Below the pieces are notes generated by a model. The model worked only from the letters and a program-made list of their open reading frames with translations, made no database searches and was not told the origin of the DNA. From Deltaproteobacteria bacterium (GTDB taxonomy: Bacteria; Desulfobacterota; Syntrophia; Syntrophales; UBA2210), in the NCBI GenBank assembly GCA_016933965.1, contig JAFGTS010000006.1, positions 51,069 through 115,068 on the forward strand: a stretch of 64,000 nucleotides of DNA. The letters are read 5' to 3'. Both the position numbers and the translations under genes were made by a program. Shown here one piece after another: positions 1-10,045 of the stretch (position 1 is the stretch's first letter; each line of letters starts with the position of its first letter).

Positions 1-807
1 GCAATCGAGGCCCTGAATTCCCTGAGCGATATAGATGTCATTATCGTCGCCCGGGGCGGCGGTTCGCTTGAAGACCTGTATCCCTTCAATGATGAACGGG
101 TGGCGCGGGCCATATTCGCCTCCCGGATCCCGGTCATCTCCGCCGTCGGCCATGAAATAGATTTCACCATCGCCGATTTTGTCGCCGACCTGCGCGCCCC
201 GACGCCGTCCGCGGCGGCTGAACTGGTCGTGCCGAACCGGCGGGACCTGGTGGAACGCCTGGAAACACTGAAAGCGCGCCTGTTATCGGGCCGGCGCAAC
301 ATGGCGGCCCGCCTGCGGGAGCGGGTGAATTACCTTCAGGGGAAGATACCCCACCCGAGAAGACGGATCGTCGACCTGCGGCTTCTCGTGGACGATCGGC
401 TGTCGGAGCTGATCGAGACCCTCAGGCGTGATATCGGCGCCAGGGGGAAAGAGGTATCCGCTCTGCGCGGTCTCCTGCTTCGGTCGAGTCCGGACAGGCG
501 GGTTCGGGAACACGGGAGAGCTCTCGACAACACGCTGCGGCACCTGCACATGTCATTGCGTGTGTATCTGCGGGAGCTGGAAAGCAGGGTCCGGCGGAAC
601 GCGGCGCTGCTTGACGGGTTGAGCCCGCTCGCGGTCCTCAGGCGCGGGTACGGGATCATCAGGAAAATACCGGACGGGACGGTGATCAAAGATGCCGCAA
701 CGGTCGCAGCGGGCGACCTGGTATCGGTCAAGATCGCCCTCGGCGGTTTTGACGCGAGGGTGACAGAGGTAACAGAGGAGCACGAAGATGGCGGAAAAGA
801 AATTTGA
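1..807 (+). CDS. xseA: Exodeoxyribonuclease VII large subunit, 5'-truncated by window edge
   Basis: Large subunit of exonuclease VII, a cytoplasmic nuclease that degrades single-stranded DNA to oligonucleotides. The frame is open from base 1, so the N-terminal OB-fold lies outside the window and about 268 C-terminal residues are visible. The family motifs are present: [14 protein letters not shown] near the visible start, then [24 protein letters not shown], the conserved catalytic core. The middle is a long arginine-rich helical stretch, as expected for the coiled subunit-binding arm. It overlaps xseB by 20 bases, so the two subunits are probably translationally coupled. Confidence 0.95.
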   Translation, partial: AIEALNSLSDIDVIIVARGGGSLEDLYPFNDERVARAIFASRIPVISAVGHEIDFTIADFVADLRAPTPSAAAELVVPNRRDLVERLETLKARLLSGRRNMAARLRERVNYLQGKIPHPRRRIVDLRLLVDDRLSELIETLRRDIGARGKEVSALRGLLLRSSPDRRVREHGRALDNTLRHLHMSLRVYLRELESRVRRNAALLDGLSPLAVLRRGYGIIRKIPDGTVIKDAATVAAGDLVSVKIALGGFDARVTEVTEEHEDGGKEI

Positions 808-1030
808 AAAGGCCCTTGAACGGCTGGAGGATATCGTCCGCAGGCTGGAGGAGGGTGAAATGACCCTCGATGAATCGCTGAAGGCCTTTGAAGAGGGCAT
901 CCGGCTGGCGCGGTTCTGTTCAAAGAAGCTTGATGAGGCGGAACGCAAGGTGGAAGTGCTGCTGGCCGATGAAGAAGGATTCACCGTGGAGCCCTTTCCC
1001 GGAGAAAGTGAACCGGGTGAAGAGGGATAG
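788..1030 (+). CDS. xseB: Exodeoxyribonuclease VII small subunit
   Basis: Small subunit of exonuclease VII, which binds the long helical arm of XseA. The 80-residue length is normal for the family. The sequence is the typical helical hairpin ([25 protein letters not shown]...FEEG) followed by an acidic tail. The start ATG lies inside the end of xseA, and ispA begins 4 bases after its stop, so xseA, xseB and ispA look like one transcription unit. Confidence 0.95.
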   Translation: MAEKKFEKALERLEDIVRRLEEGEMTLDESLKAFEEGIRLARFCSKKLDEAERKVEVLLADEEGFTVEPFPGESEPGEEG

Positions 1031-1034
1031 AGTC

Positions 1035-1925
1035 ATGGAACTGGACGCGTACCTCAGGGAGCGGAAAGAGCTTGTCGATGAAGCGTTGAACGAGCGTATC
1101 CCGGCGGGCGATCCACTGTCCTCATCCATCTTTGAGTCGGTCCGCTACAGTCTCTTTGCCGGGGGGAAGCGGATACGGCCCATCCTCTGCATGGCCGCCG
1201 CCGAGGCCCTGGGTGGTGACAGTGAGTTGGTGCTTCCCGTTGCCTGCGCCCTGGAGATGATCCATACCTATTCGCTGATCCATGACGATCTACCTGCCAT
1301 GGATAACGATGACTTCCGGCGGGGGAAACCGACGAATCACACCGTCTTCGGGGAAAATATCGCCATCCTGGCCGGTGACGCGCTCCTGACGGAGGCCTTT
1401 CGGGTCATGTCGGAGCCTGCCGGCAGCCCCCTGGTACCGGCGGAACGGATACTCGCCGTCATCGGTGAAATATCACGAGCGGCGGGTTTTTACGGCATGG
1501 TGGGCGGCCAGGTCGTGGATATCATCTCGGAAGGAAAGGCCGTGGACCTTGATACGCTTTCCTATATACATGAAAAAAAGACAGGCGCGCTGATCACCGT
1601 GTCTCTCCGGTCGGGGGCCATCCTGGCCGGGGCGGGGGACACTGAACTTGCAGCGCTGACACAATACGGCGGGAACATCGGCCTTGCCTTTCAAATAGCC
1701 GACGATATCCTTGATATTGAAGGCGACAGGGACCTTCTGGGAAAGGACACCGGTGCCGACGGTGTCCGGGGAAAAATGACCTTCCCCGCCCTCATGGGGA
1801 TCGAGAGATCCCGGGAGCAGGCCCGGCGCCTTGTCGAGGAGGCACTCTCGGTGATCGCGTCTTTTGATGAAAGAGCCGAACCGCTGCGGCTTATCGCCCG
1901 CTTCATCATCGAGCGGCGGTCCTAG
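1035..1925 (+). CDS. ispA: Farnesyl diphosphate synthase (polyprenyl synthetase family)
   Basis: Trans-prenyltransferase of 296 residues that condenses isopentenyl and allylic diphosphates. The first aspartate-rich motif (HDDLPAMDNDDFRRG) and the second (FQIADDILDIEGD) are both intact, as is the upstream GGKRIRP diphosphate-binding stretch. The frame stays open upstream, but ATG 1035 just after the xseB stop gives the usual family length, so the upstream extension is rejected. It sits between xseB and dxs, a common bacterial order that links isoprenoid supply genes. Chain length (C15 versus C20) cannot be decided by eye. Confidence 0.93.
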   Translation: MELDAYLRERKELVDEALNERIPAGDPLSSSIFESVRYSLFAGGKRIRPILCMAAAEALGGDSELVLPVACALEMIHTYSLIHDDLPAMDNDDFRRGKPTNHTVFGENIAILAGDALLTEAFRVMSEPAGSPLVPAERILAVIGEISRAAGFYGMVGGQVVDIISEGKAVDLDTLSYIHEKKTGALITVSLRSGAILAGAGDTELAALTQYGGNIGLAFQIADDILDIEGDRDLLGKDTGADGVRGKMTFPALMGIERSREQARRLVEEALSVIASFDERAEPLRLIARFIIERRS

Positions 1926-1954
1926 ATTGATGAAAAAAAACGGGAGCATTGCCG

Positions 1955-3850
1955 TTGGATACAAAGAAGGAACATCTTTTAGACAGGATCACCGCGCCGT
2001 CCGATGTACGCGCTCTTGAACCGGCAGAGCTGGAACAACTCGCCGAGGAGATCAGGGGCATGATCATCGAGACGGTCTCCCGGAACGGGGGGCACCTGGC
2101 TCCATCGCTGGGGACCGTCGAGCTGACCCTGGCGCTGCATTACGTTTTCAATACCCCCCACGACCGGATCGTCTGGGACGTAGGACACCAGGCATACGCA
2201 CACAAGATCATCACGGGCCGCCGGGACGTCTTCGATACCCTGCGCAAAGACAGGGGCATCAGCGGGTTTCCAAAACGCAAGGAGAGCCCTTACGATGTGT
2301 TCGACGTGGGACACAGCAGTACCTCGATCTCTGCCGCCTCCGGCATTGCCGAGGCGCGGTGCCTGAAGGATGATACCTACAAGGTGATCGCCGTCATCGG
2401 CGATGGGTCCATGACGGCGGGCCTTGCCTATGAAGGCATCAACTGGGCGGGTGATCAGAAAAAGGACCTCATCGTGGTCCTCAACGACAATGAAATGTCG
2501 ATCTCCGAGAACGTGGGGGCGCTGTCCTCGTACCTGAACCGCATCATGACGGGACAGCAGATGACGAAACTGCGCAACCGCGTGCAGGCCTTTTTGAAGA
2601 CCATCCCCGGTATCGGTGAACAGATGGTGAAGTTCACCAAGCAGGTGGAGGAATCCCTCAAGGCGTTCATTGTTCCCGGCATCCTCTTCGAAGAACTGGG
2701 ATTCATGTATGTGGGGCCCCTTGAAGGACACCATCTTGACCACCTCATCAAGACCTTCCGGAACGTGAAGGCCCTGGACCGGCCCGTGCTCGTGCATGTG
2801 ATAACGAAAAAGGGAAAGGGGTATCACTTCGCGGAAGAACGGCCGGCACTGTTCCACGGCATCGGCCCCTTCGATATTGCCACGGGCGAACCCGCTCATG
2901 AAAACGGCGCCCCCCCGGCATACACGTCGGTCTTCGGAAAGACCATGGTCACCCTGGCCCGGGAAAATCCGCGCATCGTGGCCATAACGGCGGCCATGAG
3001 CACCGGGACGGGGCTCGATCTCCTCGCCCGGGAGATCCCCCGGCGGTTCTTTGACGTGGGTATCGCCGAACAGCACGGTGTCACCTTCGCGGCGGGTCTT
3101 GCCGTGGAGGGATTCATTCCCGTGGTCGCCATTTATTCCACCTTTCTGCAGCGGGCCTACGACCAGGTCCTTCATGACGTCTGCCTCCAGGACCTTCCCG
3201 TCGTGTTCGCCCTCGACCGTGGCGGTATTGTCGGAGAGGACGGGGAGACCCACCAGGGGCTGTTCGACCTTGCCTACCTGCGATCGATCCCGAACATGAT
3301 CCTCATGGCGCCCAAGGACGAAAACGAACTCCAGCACATGCTGAAGACCGCTGTTGAATCGAAACATCCCACGGCGATCAGGTATCCCCGGGGACGGGGT
3401 GTCGGTGTTCCCCTGGATAAGGAACCGCGCTCCCTGCCCCTCGGAAAGGGAGAGGTCCTTCGGGCGGGTGGTGACCTGGCCATCGTCGCCGTGGGCGCTT
3501 CGGTCCACCCGGCCCTTGAGGCCGCCGGCATTCTCGAGGAAAAGGGCATCGAGGCTTGTGTCATCAACGGCCGCTTCATCAAGCCCCTGGACGGGGAACT
3601 CCTCCGTGATACGGCCCGAAGGATAAAAAAGATCCTCACCGTTGAAGAGAATGTCCTTATGGGAGGCTTCGGCAGCGCCGTCATGGAGCTTCTCGGTGAC
3701 GGCGGTATTTCGGATGTCCGGATCAGGCGCATCGGGATATCCGATACCTTTGTAGAGCACGCGTCCCAGACGGAACTGAGGAGGCGGTATTCCCTCGACG
3801 CGAGTGGGATCGCCCGGGTGGCACTGGAATTCCTGGCGGACGGGGAATAG
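1955..3850 (+). CDS. dxs: 1-deoxy-D-xylulose-5-phosphate synthase
   Basis: Thiamine-diphosphate enzyme that joins pyruvate and glyceraldehyde 3-phosphate in the first step of the MEP isoprenoid pathway. About 631 residues, normal for the family. The ThDP-binding motif [15 protein letters not shown]...LNDNEMSI is intact, and the transketolase central and C-terminal domains follow ([19 protein letters not shown]). No ATG fits the start. Two in-frame TTG codons exist at 1949 and 1955; the GGGAG at 1942-1946 is 2 bases from the first and 8 from the second, so 1955 is preferred. Confidence 0.95.
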   Translation: MDTKKEHLLDRITAPSDVRALEPAELEQLAEEIRGMIIETVSRNGGHLAPSLGTVELTLALHYVFNTPHDRIVWDVGHQAYAHKIITGRRDVFDTLRKDRGISGFPKRKESPYDVFDVGHSSTSISAASGIAEARCLKDDTYKVIAVIGDGSMTAGLAYEGINWAGDQKKDLIVVLNDNEMSISENVGALSSYLNRIMTGQQMTKLRNRVQAFLKTIPGIGEQMVKFTKQVEESLKAFIVPGILFEELGFMYVGPLEGHHLDHLIKTFRNVKALDRPVLVHVITKKGKGYHFAEERPALFHGIGPFDIATGEPAHENGAPPAYTSVFGKTMVTLARENPRIVAITAAMSTGTGLDLLAREIPRRFFDVGIAEQHGVTFAAGLAVEGFIPVVAIYSTFLQRAYDQVLHDVCLQDLPVVFALDRGGIVGEDGETHQGLFDLAYLRSIPNMILMAPKDENELQHMLKTAVESKHPTAIRYPRGRGVGVPLDKEPRSLPLGKGEVLRAGGDLAIVAVGASVHPALEAAGILEEKGIEACVINGRFIKPLDGELLRDTARRIKKILTVEENVLMGGFGSAVMELLGDGGISDVRIRRIGISDTFVEHASQTELRRRYSLDASGIARVALEFLADGE

Positions 3851-3884
3851 TGTCCGTGACGCGGTCGAACGGTTCGGGCAGGTC

Positions 3885-4634
3885 ATGAAAAATGCCACAC
3901 CTCGGAAAATGAGGCTCGATACGCTCCTGGTTGAACGGGGGATAGCGGCGACGAGGCAGCGGGCAAAGGCGCTGATCCTCTCCGGTTCCGTCGTGGTCGA
4001 TGACCACCGCGTCGAAAAGGCCGGTGCCCTTGTTTCGCCCGATGCCGATATCCGCGTCCGTGGCGAGGATAATCCCTATGTCAGCCGTGGCGGCTTGAAG
4101 CTCAAGGGAGCTCTGGACCGGTTCGGTATCGATGTCCGGGGAAAGGTGGCCCTCGACGTCGGCGCTTCCACAGGCGGTTTCACCGATTGCCTGCTCCAGG
4201 AGGGCGCCCGCAGGGTGTATGCCGTGGACGTGGGATACGGGCAGCTTGCCTGGAAGCTCAGGCAGGACGAACGGGTCGTTCTCTTTGAACGCACCAATAT
4301 CCGTCATTTCGACGGCCGGGGCATCGAGGAGGCCATCGAGATTGCCGTTGTCGATGTTTCCTTTATCTCTCTGACACTGGTGCTCCCCGTGGTGTTGAAA
4401 CTGACGGAACGGGGAGGAAGCATACTTGCCCTCATCAAGCCGCAGTTCGAGGCGGGCAGGGGTGAAGTGGGCAAAAAGGGCGTGGTGCGGGACCCGGCGG
4501 TCCATGAACGGGTGGTGCGGGAGATCGTCGATCTCAGTGACCGTCTGGGAGTGGCCGTCGCGGGGACCTGCGAGTCGCCCATCACCGGGCCCGAGGGGAA
4601 CAGGGAATTCTTTCTCCATGGGGTCAAGCGTTGA
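3885..4634 (+). CDS. tlyA: TlyA family rRNA (cytidine-2'-O)-methyltransferase
   Basis: S4-domain RNA-binding protein fused to an FtsJ-like SAM-dependent methyltransferase. The S4 part is MRLDTLLVERGIAATRQRAK..., and the SAM site is VALDVGASTGGFTDCLL. The C-terminal PQFEAG...GVVRDP motif is typical of the TlyA family. About 249 residues from ATG 3885; ATG 3909 is an alternative. The longer frame running back to 3804 would overlap dxs and is not supported. Known members modify rRNA 2'-OH groups. It lies between dxs and ispH without an obvious functional tie to either. Confidence 0.88.
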   Translation: MKNATPRKMRLDTLLVERGIAATRQRAKALILSGSVVVDDHRVEKAGALVSPDADIRVRGEDNPYVSRGGLKLKGALDRFGIDVRGKVALDVGASTGGFTDCLLQEGARRVYAVDVGYGQLAWKLRQDERVVLFERTNIRHFDGRGIEEAIEIAVVDVSFISLTLVLPVVLKLTERGGSILALIKPQFEAGRGEVGKKGVVRDPAVHERVVREIVDLSDRLGVAVAGTCESPITGPEGNREFFLHGVKR

Positions 4635-4733
4635 GAGGGCTGGTGCCCGATTGCGCGTAAGACTTTACACACTCGAAACTATTGAATATTTCATAAATGC
4701 TTCGGGACGGTAAAAAGATCAGAAAGGTTCCGG

Positions 4734-6467
4734 ATGCGCGTCAAACTGGCACATACAGCGGGATTCTGCATGGGCGTGAAGAGGGCCGTTGATATCGCCC
4801 TCGATATGGCCCAGCGGGGCGGGGAAGAGAAGATATATACCTACGGTCCCCTGATCCACAATCCGCAGACCATAGAGATCCTCGAATCACGGGGGGTCAT
4901 TCCGCTGACCGATGTCAACGGGGTTCAGGACGGGCTCGTCATTATCCGGGCGCACGGGATATCCCCCGAAGACCGCGAGAAGATCAGGCGCAAGGGAATT
5001 GCCATCGTGGACGCCACCTGTCCCAAGGTGGCACGGGTCCAGGCGATCATCAAGAAGCACAGCGGCAGCGGCTATACGGTGCTCATCGCCGGCGACCGGA
5101 CCCACCCCGAGGTTATCGGTCTGCTCGGCTACGCGTCTGACCGCGGCATCGTGGTGGGCGGTCCCGATGAGATCGCCTCGCTGCCGCCCCTCGAAAAGGT
5201 CTGCCTGGTGACGCAGACAACGCTGAATTCCGCCGTTTTTGAATCGATCGTCACCGCCGTCAGGGAAAAATATCCCGGCGCCGTCATATTCAACACCATC
5301 TGCGATTCCACGGAGCGCCGCCAGACCGAGATCAGGAACATGGCGACCGAGATGGACGCGATCATCATCGTGGGAGGGAAGAACAGTGCCAATACCCGCC
5401 AGCTTGCCGCCATATCGCGGAAACTGGGGGCCCCGACCTTCCATGTCGAAACGGCCGCCGAACTGGAGGCCCTGGACCTCGGCGGGTATGAGAAGATAGG
5501 TGTCTCCGCCGGCGCGTCGACGCCGAACTGGATCACCGACGGTGTCATAGATTATCTGACGCATTACCGGGAAGGATCGAGCCGGTTCGGATTGTCACGC
5601 CTTTATCGTTTCTGGTCGTTTCTGGTCCGCACCGACCTGTATTCGGCGATCGGCGCCGGCTTTCTCTCGGCGGCGAGCATGATCCTCCAGGGACTGGCCC
5701 TCAGCGTTCTCCCCATCCTTATCGCGTCTTTTTACGTCTATGCCGTGCACGTCATCAACCGCCTGCGGAGCAGAAATATCGCGCGGCTCATGGGCAGCTA
5801 CCGCAAGGAACTTTACAGCCGGCATACGAACCTCCAGTACGCCCTCGCCCTCGTCTGCCTGGCGGTGGCCCTGGTCCTTTCCTTCCTGGCGGGACCGGCC
5901 CCCTTCGTCATTCTCCTTGTTCTCTCCGTGTTCGGCGTCCTTTACAACATCAGGATCTTTCCCTGGCGCCGGCGGGTGGACCGCCTGGCGGATATCCCCG
6001 GAACGAAAAGCCTCTTTGTCGCGCTGGCGTGGGCCGCCGCAACGGCACTTCTTCCCCCGGCGGGTGCCGGCGGGTTCTTCGAACCGGCGGCGGTCATGGC
6101 CTTTCTGTTCGTCTTTACACTTGTGTTTGTAAAGTCGGCGCTCTCGGACATGATGGATATTCAGAGTGACCGGCTTGTCGGAGAAGAGACGCTCCCCGTC
6201 GTCCTGGGTGAGGCGGGGACGAAAAAACTGCTCAAGGTCATGTCCCTTGCCATGGGGCTTCTGCTCGTGGCGGGTTACCTGGCGGGATGGGGTGCCGGCG
6301 TTGCACCGGTGCTTCTGCTGCCCATATTTTATGTGTGGATTTGTTTCCGGGTTTGTGATAAAAGAGCCCGATTTTCAAGCATTATGCTGGAAGGGCTTCT
6401 GGGGGCGAATTACATAATCGCCGGACTCGTTGCGGGGCTGTGGTTTATGATCATCACCCGTTTTTAA
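4734..6467 (+). CDS. ispH: IspH (HMBPP reductase) fused to a UbiA-like prenyltransferase domain
   Basis: 577 residues, about twice the usual IspH. Residues 1-280 are a complete 4-hydroxy-3-methylbut-2-enyl diphosphate reductase, the last MEP-pathway step. All three [4Fe-4S] cysteines are visible (Cys12 in GFCMGV, Cys96 in DATCPKV, Cys190 in TICDSTERR). Residues about 295-577 are highly hydrophobic with several membrane segments. They carry a UbiA-type second aspartate motif (SDMMDIQSDRLVGEETLPV, Asp472/475/479). At the place of the first UbiA motif the text reads HVINRLRSRN, without the usual aspartates. The frame is continuous with no sign of a sequencing join. The tail may be a membrane prenyltransferase or only an anchor. 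Confidence 0.92.
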   Translation: MRVKLAHTAGFCMGVKRAVDIALDMAQRGGEEKIYTYGPLIHNPQTIEILESRGVIPLTDVNGVQDGLVIIRAHGISPEDREKIRRKGIAIVDATCPKVARVQAIIKKHSGSGYTVLIAGDRTHPEVIGLLGYASDRGIVVGGPDEIASLPPLEKVCLVTQTTLNSAVFESIVTAVREKYPGAVIFNTICDSTERRQTEIRNMATEMDAIIIVGGKNSANTRQLAAISRKLGAPTFHVETAAELEALDLGGYEKIGVSAGASTPNWITDGVIDYLTHYREGSSRFGLSRLYRFWSFLVRTDLYSAIGAGFLSAASMILQGLALSVLPILIASFYVYAVHVINRLRSRNIARLMGSYRKELYSRHTNLQYALALVCLAVALVLSFLAGPAPFVILLVLSVFGVLYNIRIFPWRRRVDRLADIPGTKSLFVALAWAAATALLPPAGAGGFFEPAAVMAFLFVFTLVFVKSALSDMMDIQSDRLVGEETLPVVLGEAGTKKLLKVMSLAMGLLLVAGYLAGWGAGVAPVLLLPIFYVWICFRVCDKRARFSSIMLEGLLGANYIIAGLVAGLWFMIITRF

Positions 6468-6492
6468 CGGTGTAAATGCCGGGAGGGGCAAT

Positions 6493-7080
6493 ATGAAACA
6501 AATACTGAAAACAATGCTGATCGTTCTGTGTGTTCTCCTGGTCGGGGCCTGCGGCGGACTACGGTATTCGCAGCTCGCGCCGGACCTCGAGAATTTTCAT
6601 CCCACGCGGATCGCGGTTCTTCCCGTTGACGCCGGGGCCTATGGCGAGGCATCCGGGACGGCGGACGCGATCCTGGTGCAGGCACTGATCGATACCCAGT
6701 GGTTTGCCACGGTTGTGCCGGTCGAGACCGTTCAGACCCAGATAGCAACGAATGAGACCTTCCGGGACATGCTGGTTGATTACCTGTCAAAACTGGACAA
6801 GGTCAATTATTCCGATCCGGTCCTCAGCGGGAAGATCGGAGAGACCCTGGGCGTCGACGCGTTTTTGGTGGTCACCGTCGATTTCTGGAACTTTACGATG
6901 GAAGACGATGACAAGGTGGCAAAGGTCGGGTTCAGCCTGAAGCTGGTGGAATCGCCGACGGGGCGGGTTGTCTGGAAGGCCGGTCATCACGAAGTCGAAG
7001 ATTACTGGATAGTAAAACCGGACCTTGCCGAAGTCGCCGTTGAACTGGCTGAAATGATTATCAAAGAAATGCCGCATTGA
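6493..7080 (+). CDS. Putative outer-membrane lipoprotein
   Basis: 195 residues. It starts with a lipoprotein signal peptide: a hydrophobic stretch ending in the lipobox LVGAC (Cys at about 20). The mature part begins GGLRYSQLAPDL and contains HPTRIAVLPVDAG, a pattern seen in CsgG/GNA1162-like lipoproteins whose core is a small nucleotide-fold-like domain; the family assignment is tentative. A GGGAGGGG Shine-Dalgarno precedes the ATG. It stands alone between ispH and the ferredoxin gene. No function can be named. Confidence 0.8.
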   Translation: MKQILKTMLIVLCVLLVGACGGLRYSQLAPDLENFHPTRIAVLPVDAGAYGEASGTADAILVQALIDTQWFATVVPVETVQTQIATNETFRDMLVDYLSKLDKVNYSDPVLSGKIGETLGVDAFLVVTVDFWNFTMEDDDKVAKVGFSLKLVESPTGRVVWKAGHHEVEDYWIVKPDLAEVAVELAEMIIKEMPH

Positions 7081-7203
7081 AGCGGCAGTTGAGAGGGACC
7101 GGAAAACGGGGAACGAACGAGCGGATACCGAGTGCTCCGGCGATGCCGGCATCGATACCGTCAAAGGGAGGGAGCAGTAACGGAGTCTTGTTGAAATTCT
7201 TGA

Positions 7204-7395
<192 letters not shown>

Positions 7396-7502
7396 GAGCG
7401 ACACCGGATCCGAATCCCCTGTACAGCAAGAGGGTCCCTGTACCCCCGTTTCCCTGCCTGCCTCGATAATACTGTTTCCCCGCGTATCCAGGAGCGTCCG
7501 GG

Positions 7503-8147
7503 TTGCCGCCTATGAGTGTGTTCATTGCCTTTGAAGGAATTGAAGGTTGCGGAAAGACCACACAGGTCGGAAAGGCGGCGGATTATCTGACGAAGAGGGG
7601 CATCCCCTTCCTGTGCACCGTTGAGCCGGGTGGAACCGGGGTCGGCGAGGAACTGCGAAACATCCTTCTGAACAAGGTATCCCTCCGCATCCACCAGATG
7701 ACGGAACTGTTCCTCTTCGCGGCGGACCGGATACAGCACGTTGAGGAGGTCATACTTCCGGCCCTGCGATCGGGAACGGTGGTTCTCTGTGACCGGTTCG
7801 CCGATGCCACCGTCGCGTACCAGGGTTATGGACGGGAACTGGATATCGACGTTGTGCGGGCCGTGAACCGCTGGGCGTCGGGGTCCGCCACACCGGACAT
7901 GACGATCCTGATAGACCTTCCGGTGGAGGTGGGGCTTGAGCGGGCGAAAAACCGCTCGGTACGGCTGGAAACGCCTGATGACCGGTTCGAGCGAGAACGC
8001 GTGGAGTTTCACCGCCGGGTCAGGGCGGGGTATCTCCGGCTTGCCGGGGAGGAGCCCGACCGGTTCCGCCTGATCGACGGAACCCGGGGTATCGATGCCA
8101 TTCACGAAGAGATTCGCGGCCATATCGCACGGCTGCTTGCCCGGTGA
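7503..8147 (+). CDS. tmk: Thymidylate kinase
   Basis: Phosphorylates dTMP to dTDP. About 214 residues with the P-loop FEGIEGCGKTT, the DR(F/Y) motif (LCDRFADATVAYQGYGR) and the TPD-x-TILID strand. Two starts are possible: TTG 7503, 8 bases after AGGAG (7490-7494), or ATG 7512, 17 bases after it. The spacing favours TTG. holB follows almost immediately, the usual tmk-holB pairing for replication genes. Confidence 0.95.
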   Translation: MPPMSVFIAFEGIEGCGKTTQVGKAADYLTKRGIPFLCTVEPGGTGVGEELRNILLNKVSLRIHQMTELFLFAADRIQHVEEVILPALRSGTVVLCDRFADATVAYQGYGRELDIDVVRAVNRWASGSATPDMTILIDLPVEVGLERAKNRSVRLETPDDRFERERVEFHRRVRAGYLRLAGEEPDRFRLIDGTRGIDAIHEEIRGHIARLLAR

Positions 8148-8151
8148 AACC

Positions 8152-9129
8152 ATGTCGTTCCAGGATATATACGGACAGGAAATACCCATCGCAATACTAC
8201 GGAATTCCCTTCGCCGCGGGCGGGTGCCCCACGCCTACCTCTTTCACGGCATGGACGGTGTGGGAAAACGAACCACCGCCCGGGTCCTGGCCAAGGCACT
8301 GAACTGCCGGGAACGAACCGACGATTCCTGCGATCACTGTCCCTCCTGCCTGAAGATAGACCACGGCAACCACCCCGACATCGTTTTCATGGAACCCGAC
8401 GGGGTATTCATCAAGATCGAAATGGTCCGGGACCTGCGGAGCCAGATCAAGTACCGGCCCTTTGAAGGGCGGGTCCGGGTATTCATCATTGACGAGGCCG
8501 ACAGGATGAACGCACCCGCCGCCAACGCCCTTTTAAAGACCCTTGAAGAACCCTCGGTCTCGAACGTCATTATCCTGCTGACGGCGAACCTGCACGATCT
8601 GAACCAGACGATCCGGTCACGGTGCCAGAAGATCCGATTCAATCCGATCCGTACCGACGTGGTGGCGTCGTTTCTCAAGGAGAAACGGTCCGTTGCCGAC
8701 GATGAGGCCGATGAACTGGCATCGGCGTCATGGGGCAGTATCGGCGCCGCCATCGCCATGGAACAGGGGGAACGGCGGGCCCTGAAGACGGAGCTGATAG
8801 AGATACTCCTTGCCGCCCGGAGCGACAGGACCCCAAGATCAATGGTCATGCTCTCAGGAAATCTTGACGCGGACAAAAAGTCGCTCCCCGAGAAACTGGA
8901 TATCCTGCGGAGTTGGTACCGCGATGTCCTGGTATACAGCGAGACGGGCAGCCGTGAAGGTCTGCTCCACCGCGACCTGGCCGATGCAACGAAACAGATG
9001 GCCGAGGATATGACGACCCGGCGCATCCTGGAGAACATCGAAACCGTCGGCCGGGCCTGCCGTGCCATCGCCCAGAATGCCAATAAACAGTTGACTTTGG
9101 AGTCGATGGTGTTTAAGCTTCTCCGGTAA
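8152..9129 (+). CDS. holB: DNA polymerase III delta' subunit
   Basis: Clamp-loader subunit, 325 residues. AAA+ features are visible: Walker A GMDGVGKRTT, a zinc-binding cysteine set (NCRERTDDSCDHCPSC), the DEADRM Walker B and the SRC arginine-finger motif (IRSRCQKIRF). ATG 8152 is 4 bases after the tmk stop; the frame extends upstream into tmk but the family length fits this start. The C-terminal collar domain is less conserved, as usual. Confidence 0.93.
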   Translation: MSFQDIYGQEIPIAILRNSLRRGRVPHAYLFHGMDGVGKRTTARVLAKALNCRERTDDSCDHCPSCLKIDHGNHPDIVFMEPDGVFIKIEMVRDLRSQIKYRPFEGRVRVFIIDEADRMNAPAANALLKTLEEPSVSNVIILLTANLHDLNQTIRSRCQKIRFNPIRTDVVASFLKEKRSVADDEADELASASWGSIGAAIAMEQGERRALKTELIEILLAARSDRTPRSMVMLSGNLDADKKSLPEKLDILRSWYRDVLVYSETGSREGLLHRDLADATKQMAEDMTTRRILENIETVGRACRAIAQNANKQLTLESMVFKLLR

Positions 9130-9135
9130 AAATGA

Positions 9136-9151
9136 AGGGGCCTCGGCCCCT
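9136..9151 (+). repeat. GC-rich hairpin between holB and ricT
   Basis: A perfect 7-base stem (AGGGGCC / GGCCCCT) with a 2-base loop lies 6 bases after the holB stop and 15 bases before ricT. There is no T-run after it, so it is unlikely to be a full Rho-independent terminator. It may be a processing or stability signal. Confidence 0.5.
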
Positions 9152-9166
9152 GAAAGTTTGTATTGA

Positions 9167-9988
9167 ATGGATAATAGCACCGAACAGACGATCAGCATCG
9201 TCGGCGTTAGGTTCAAGGACAGGGGAAAGGTCTATACCTTCGCGGCCGGTGAACTTCAGCTGAAAAAGGATGATTTTGTGGTCGTCCACGCTGAGGACCG
9301 TCTCGCCGTCGGCACGGTCGTGACGGATGTCATGGTCCTTCCCGACGGGAAACTGCCGGAAAATCTGAAAAAGGTCGAACGGAAAGCGACCGGTGACGAT
9401 TTGAAAGCCTACGAATCGAACAAGGGACTCGAAGCGGAGGCCTTTAATTTCTGCGGCGAGCGGATAGAAAAACGGAATCTCCCCATGAAGCTCGTTGATG
9501 TGGAATGCCTCCTGGATCGGAGCAAGGTCATCTTTTTCTTCGTCGCCGACAACCGGGTCGACTTCCGGGAACTGGTAAAGGACCTGGTCCAGAAATACAA
9601 GACCAGGATAGAACTGCGACAGATCTGGGTGCGGAGCGAAGCCCGCCTCTGCGGGGGGATCGGTATTTGCGGCCGTGAGCTCTGCTGCGCGAGTTTCCTC
9701 AACACCTTTGCCCCGGTGTCGATAAAGATGGCCAAGGAACAGAACATGCTGCTCAATCCCGAAAAGATATCGGGACTCTGTGGTCGGCTCATGTGCTGCC
9801 TGGCCTTTGAGAATGACATCTATACGAAAGTAAAGAAAAGAATGCCCAAATGCGGCAAGAACATAGAAACGCCGGCGGGGAAGGGCAAGGTGGTCCGGCA
9901 GAACGTTCTCGAGGAAAAGATCTGTGTCTACCTTGAAGAGGGAAAGGAAATAGAGATCAGCATCGACGAATACCGGAAGTATAACTGA
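9167..9988 (+). CDS. ricT: PSP1/YaaT-type iron-sulfur protein (RicT-like)
   Basis: 273-residue PSP1-domain protein. The conserved cysteine cluster is present: CGGIGICGRELCCASF followed by SGLCGRLMCCLAFE. In Bacillus the homologue is part of the Y-complex, an Fe-S assembly that assists RNase Y. The gene order tmk-holB-ricT-metG seen here is also known from Firmicutes, which supports the assignment. In a Gram-negative anaerobe the role is unproven. Confidence 0.88.
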   Translation: MDNSTEQTISIVGVRFKDRGKVYTFAAGELQLKKDDFVVVHAEDRLAVGTVVTDVMVLPDGKLPENLKKVERKATGDDLKAYESNKGLEAEAFNFCGERIEKRNLPMKLVDVECLLDRSKVIFFFVADNRVDFRELVKDLVQKYKTRIELRQIWVRSEARLCGGIGICGRELCCASFLNTFAPVSIKMAKEQNMLLNPEKISGLCGRLMCCLAFENDIYTKVKKRMPKCGKNIETPAGKGKVVRQNVLEEKICVYLEEGKEIEISIDEYRKYN

Positions 9989-10045
9989 ACCGCCGGTGAC
10001 CGGCAGAGACGGAACAGAGAGCGGAAGGCAACAGGAGCAGCATTC

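Noticed and set aside
1979..3898. A 639-codon minus-strand open frame opposite dxs
   Set aside because: It mirrors dxs, whose family motifs are unambiguous. Its protein has no recognisable domain; long antisense frames are expected in GC-rich genes.
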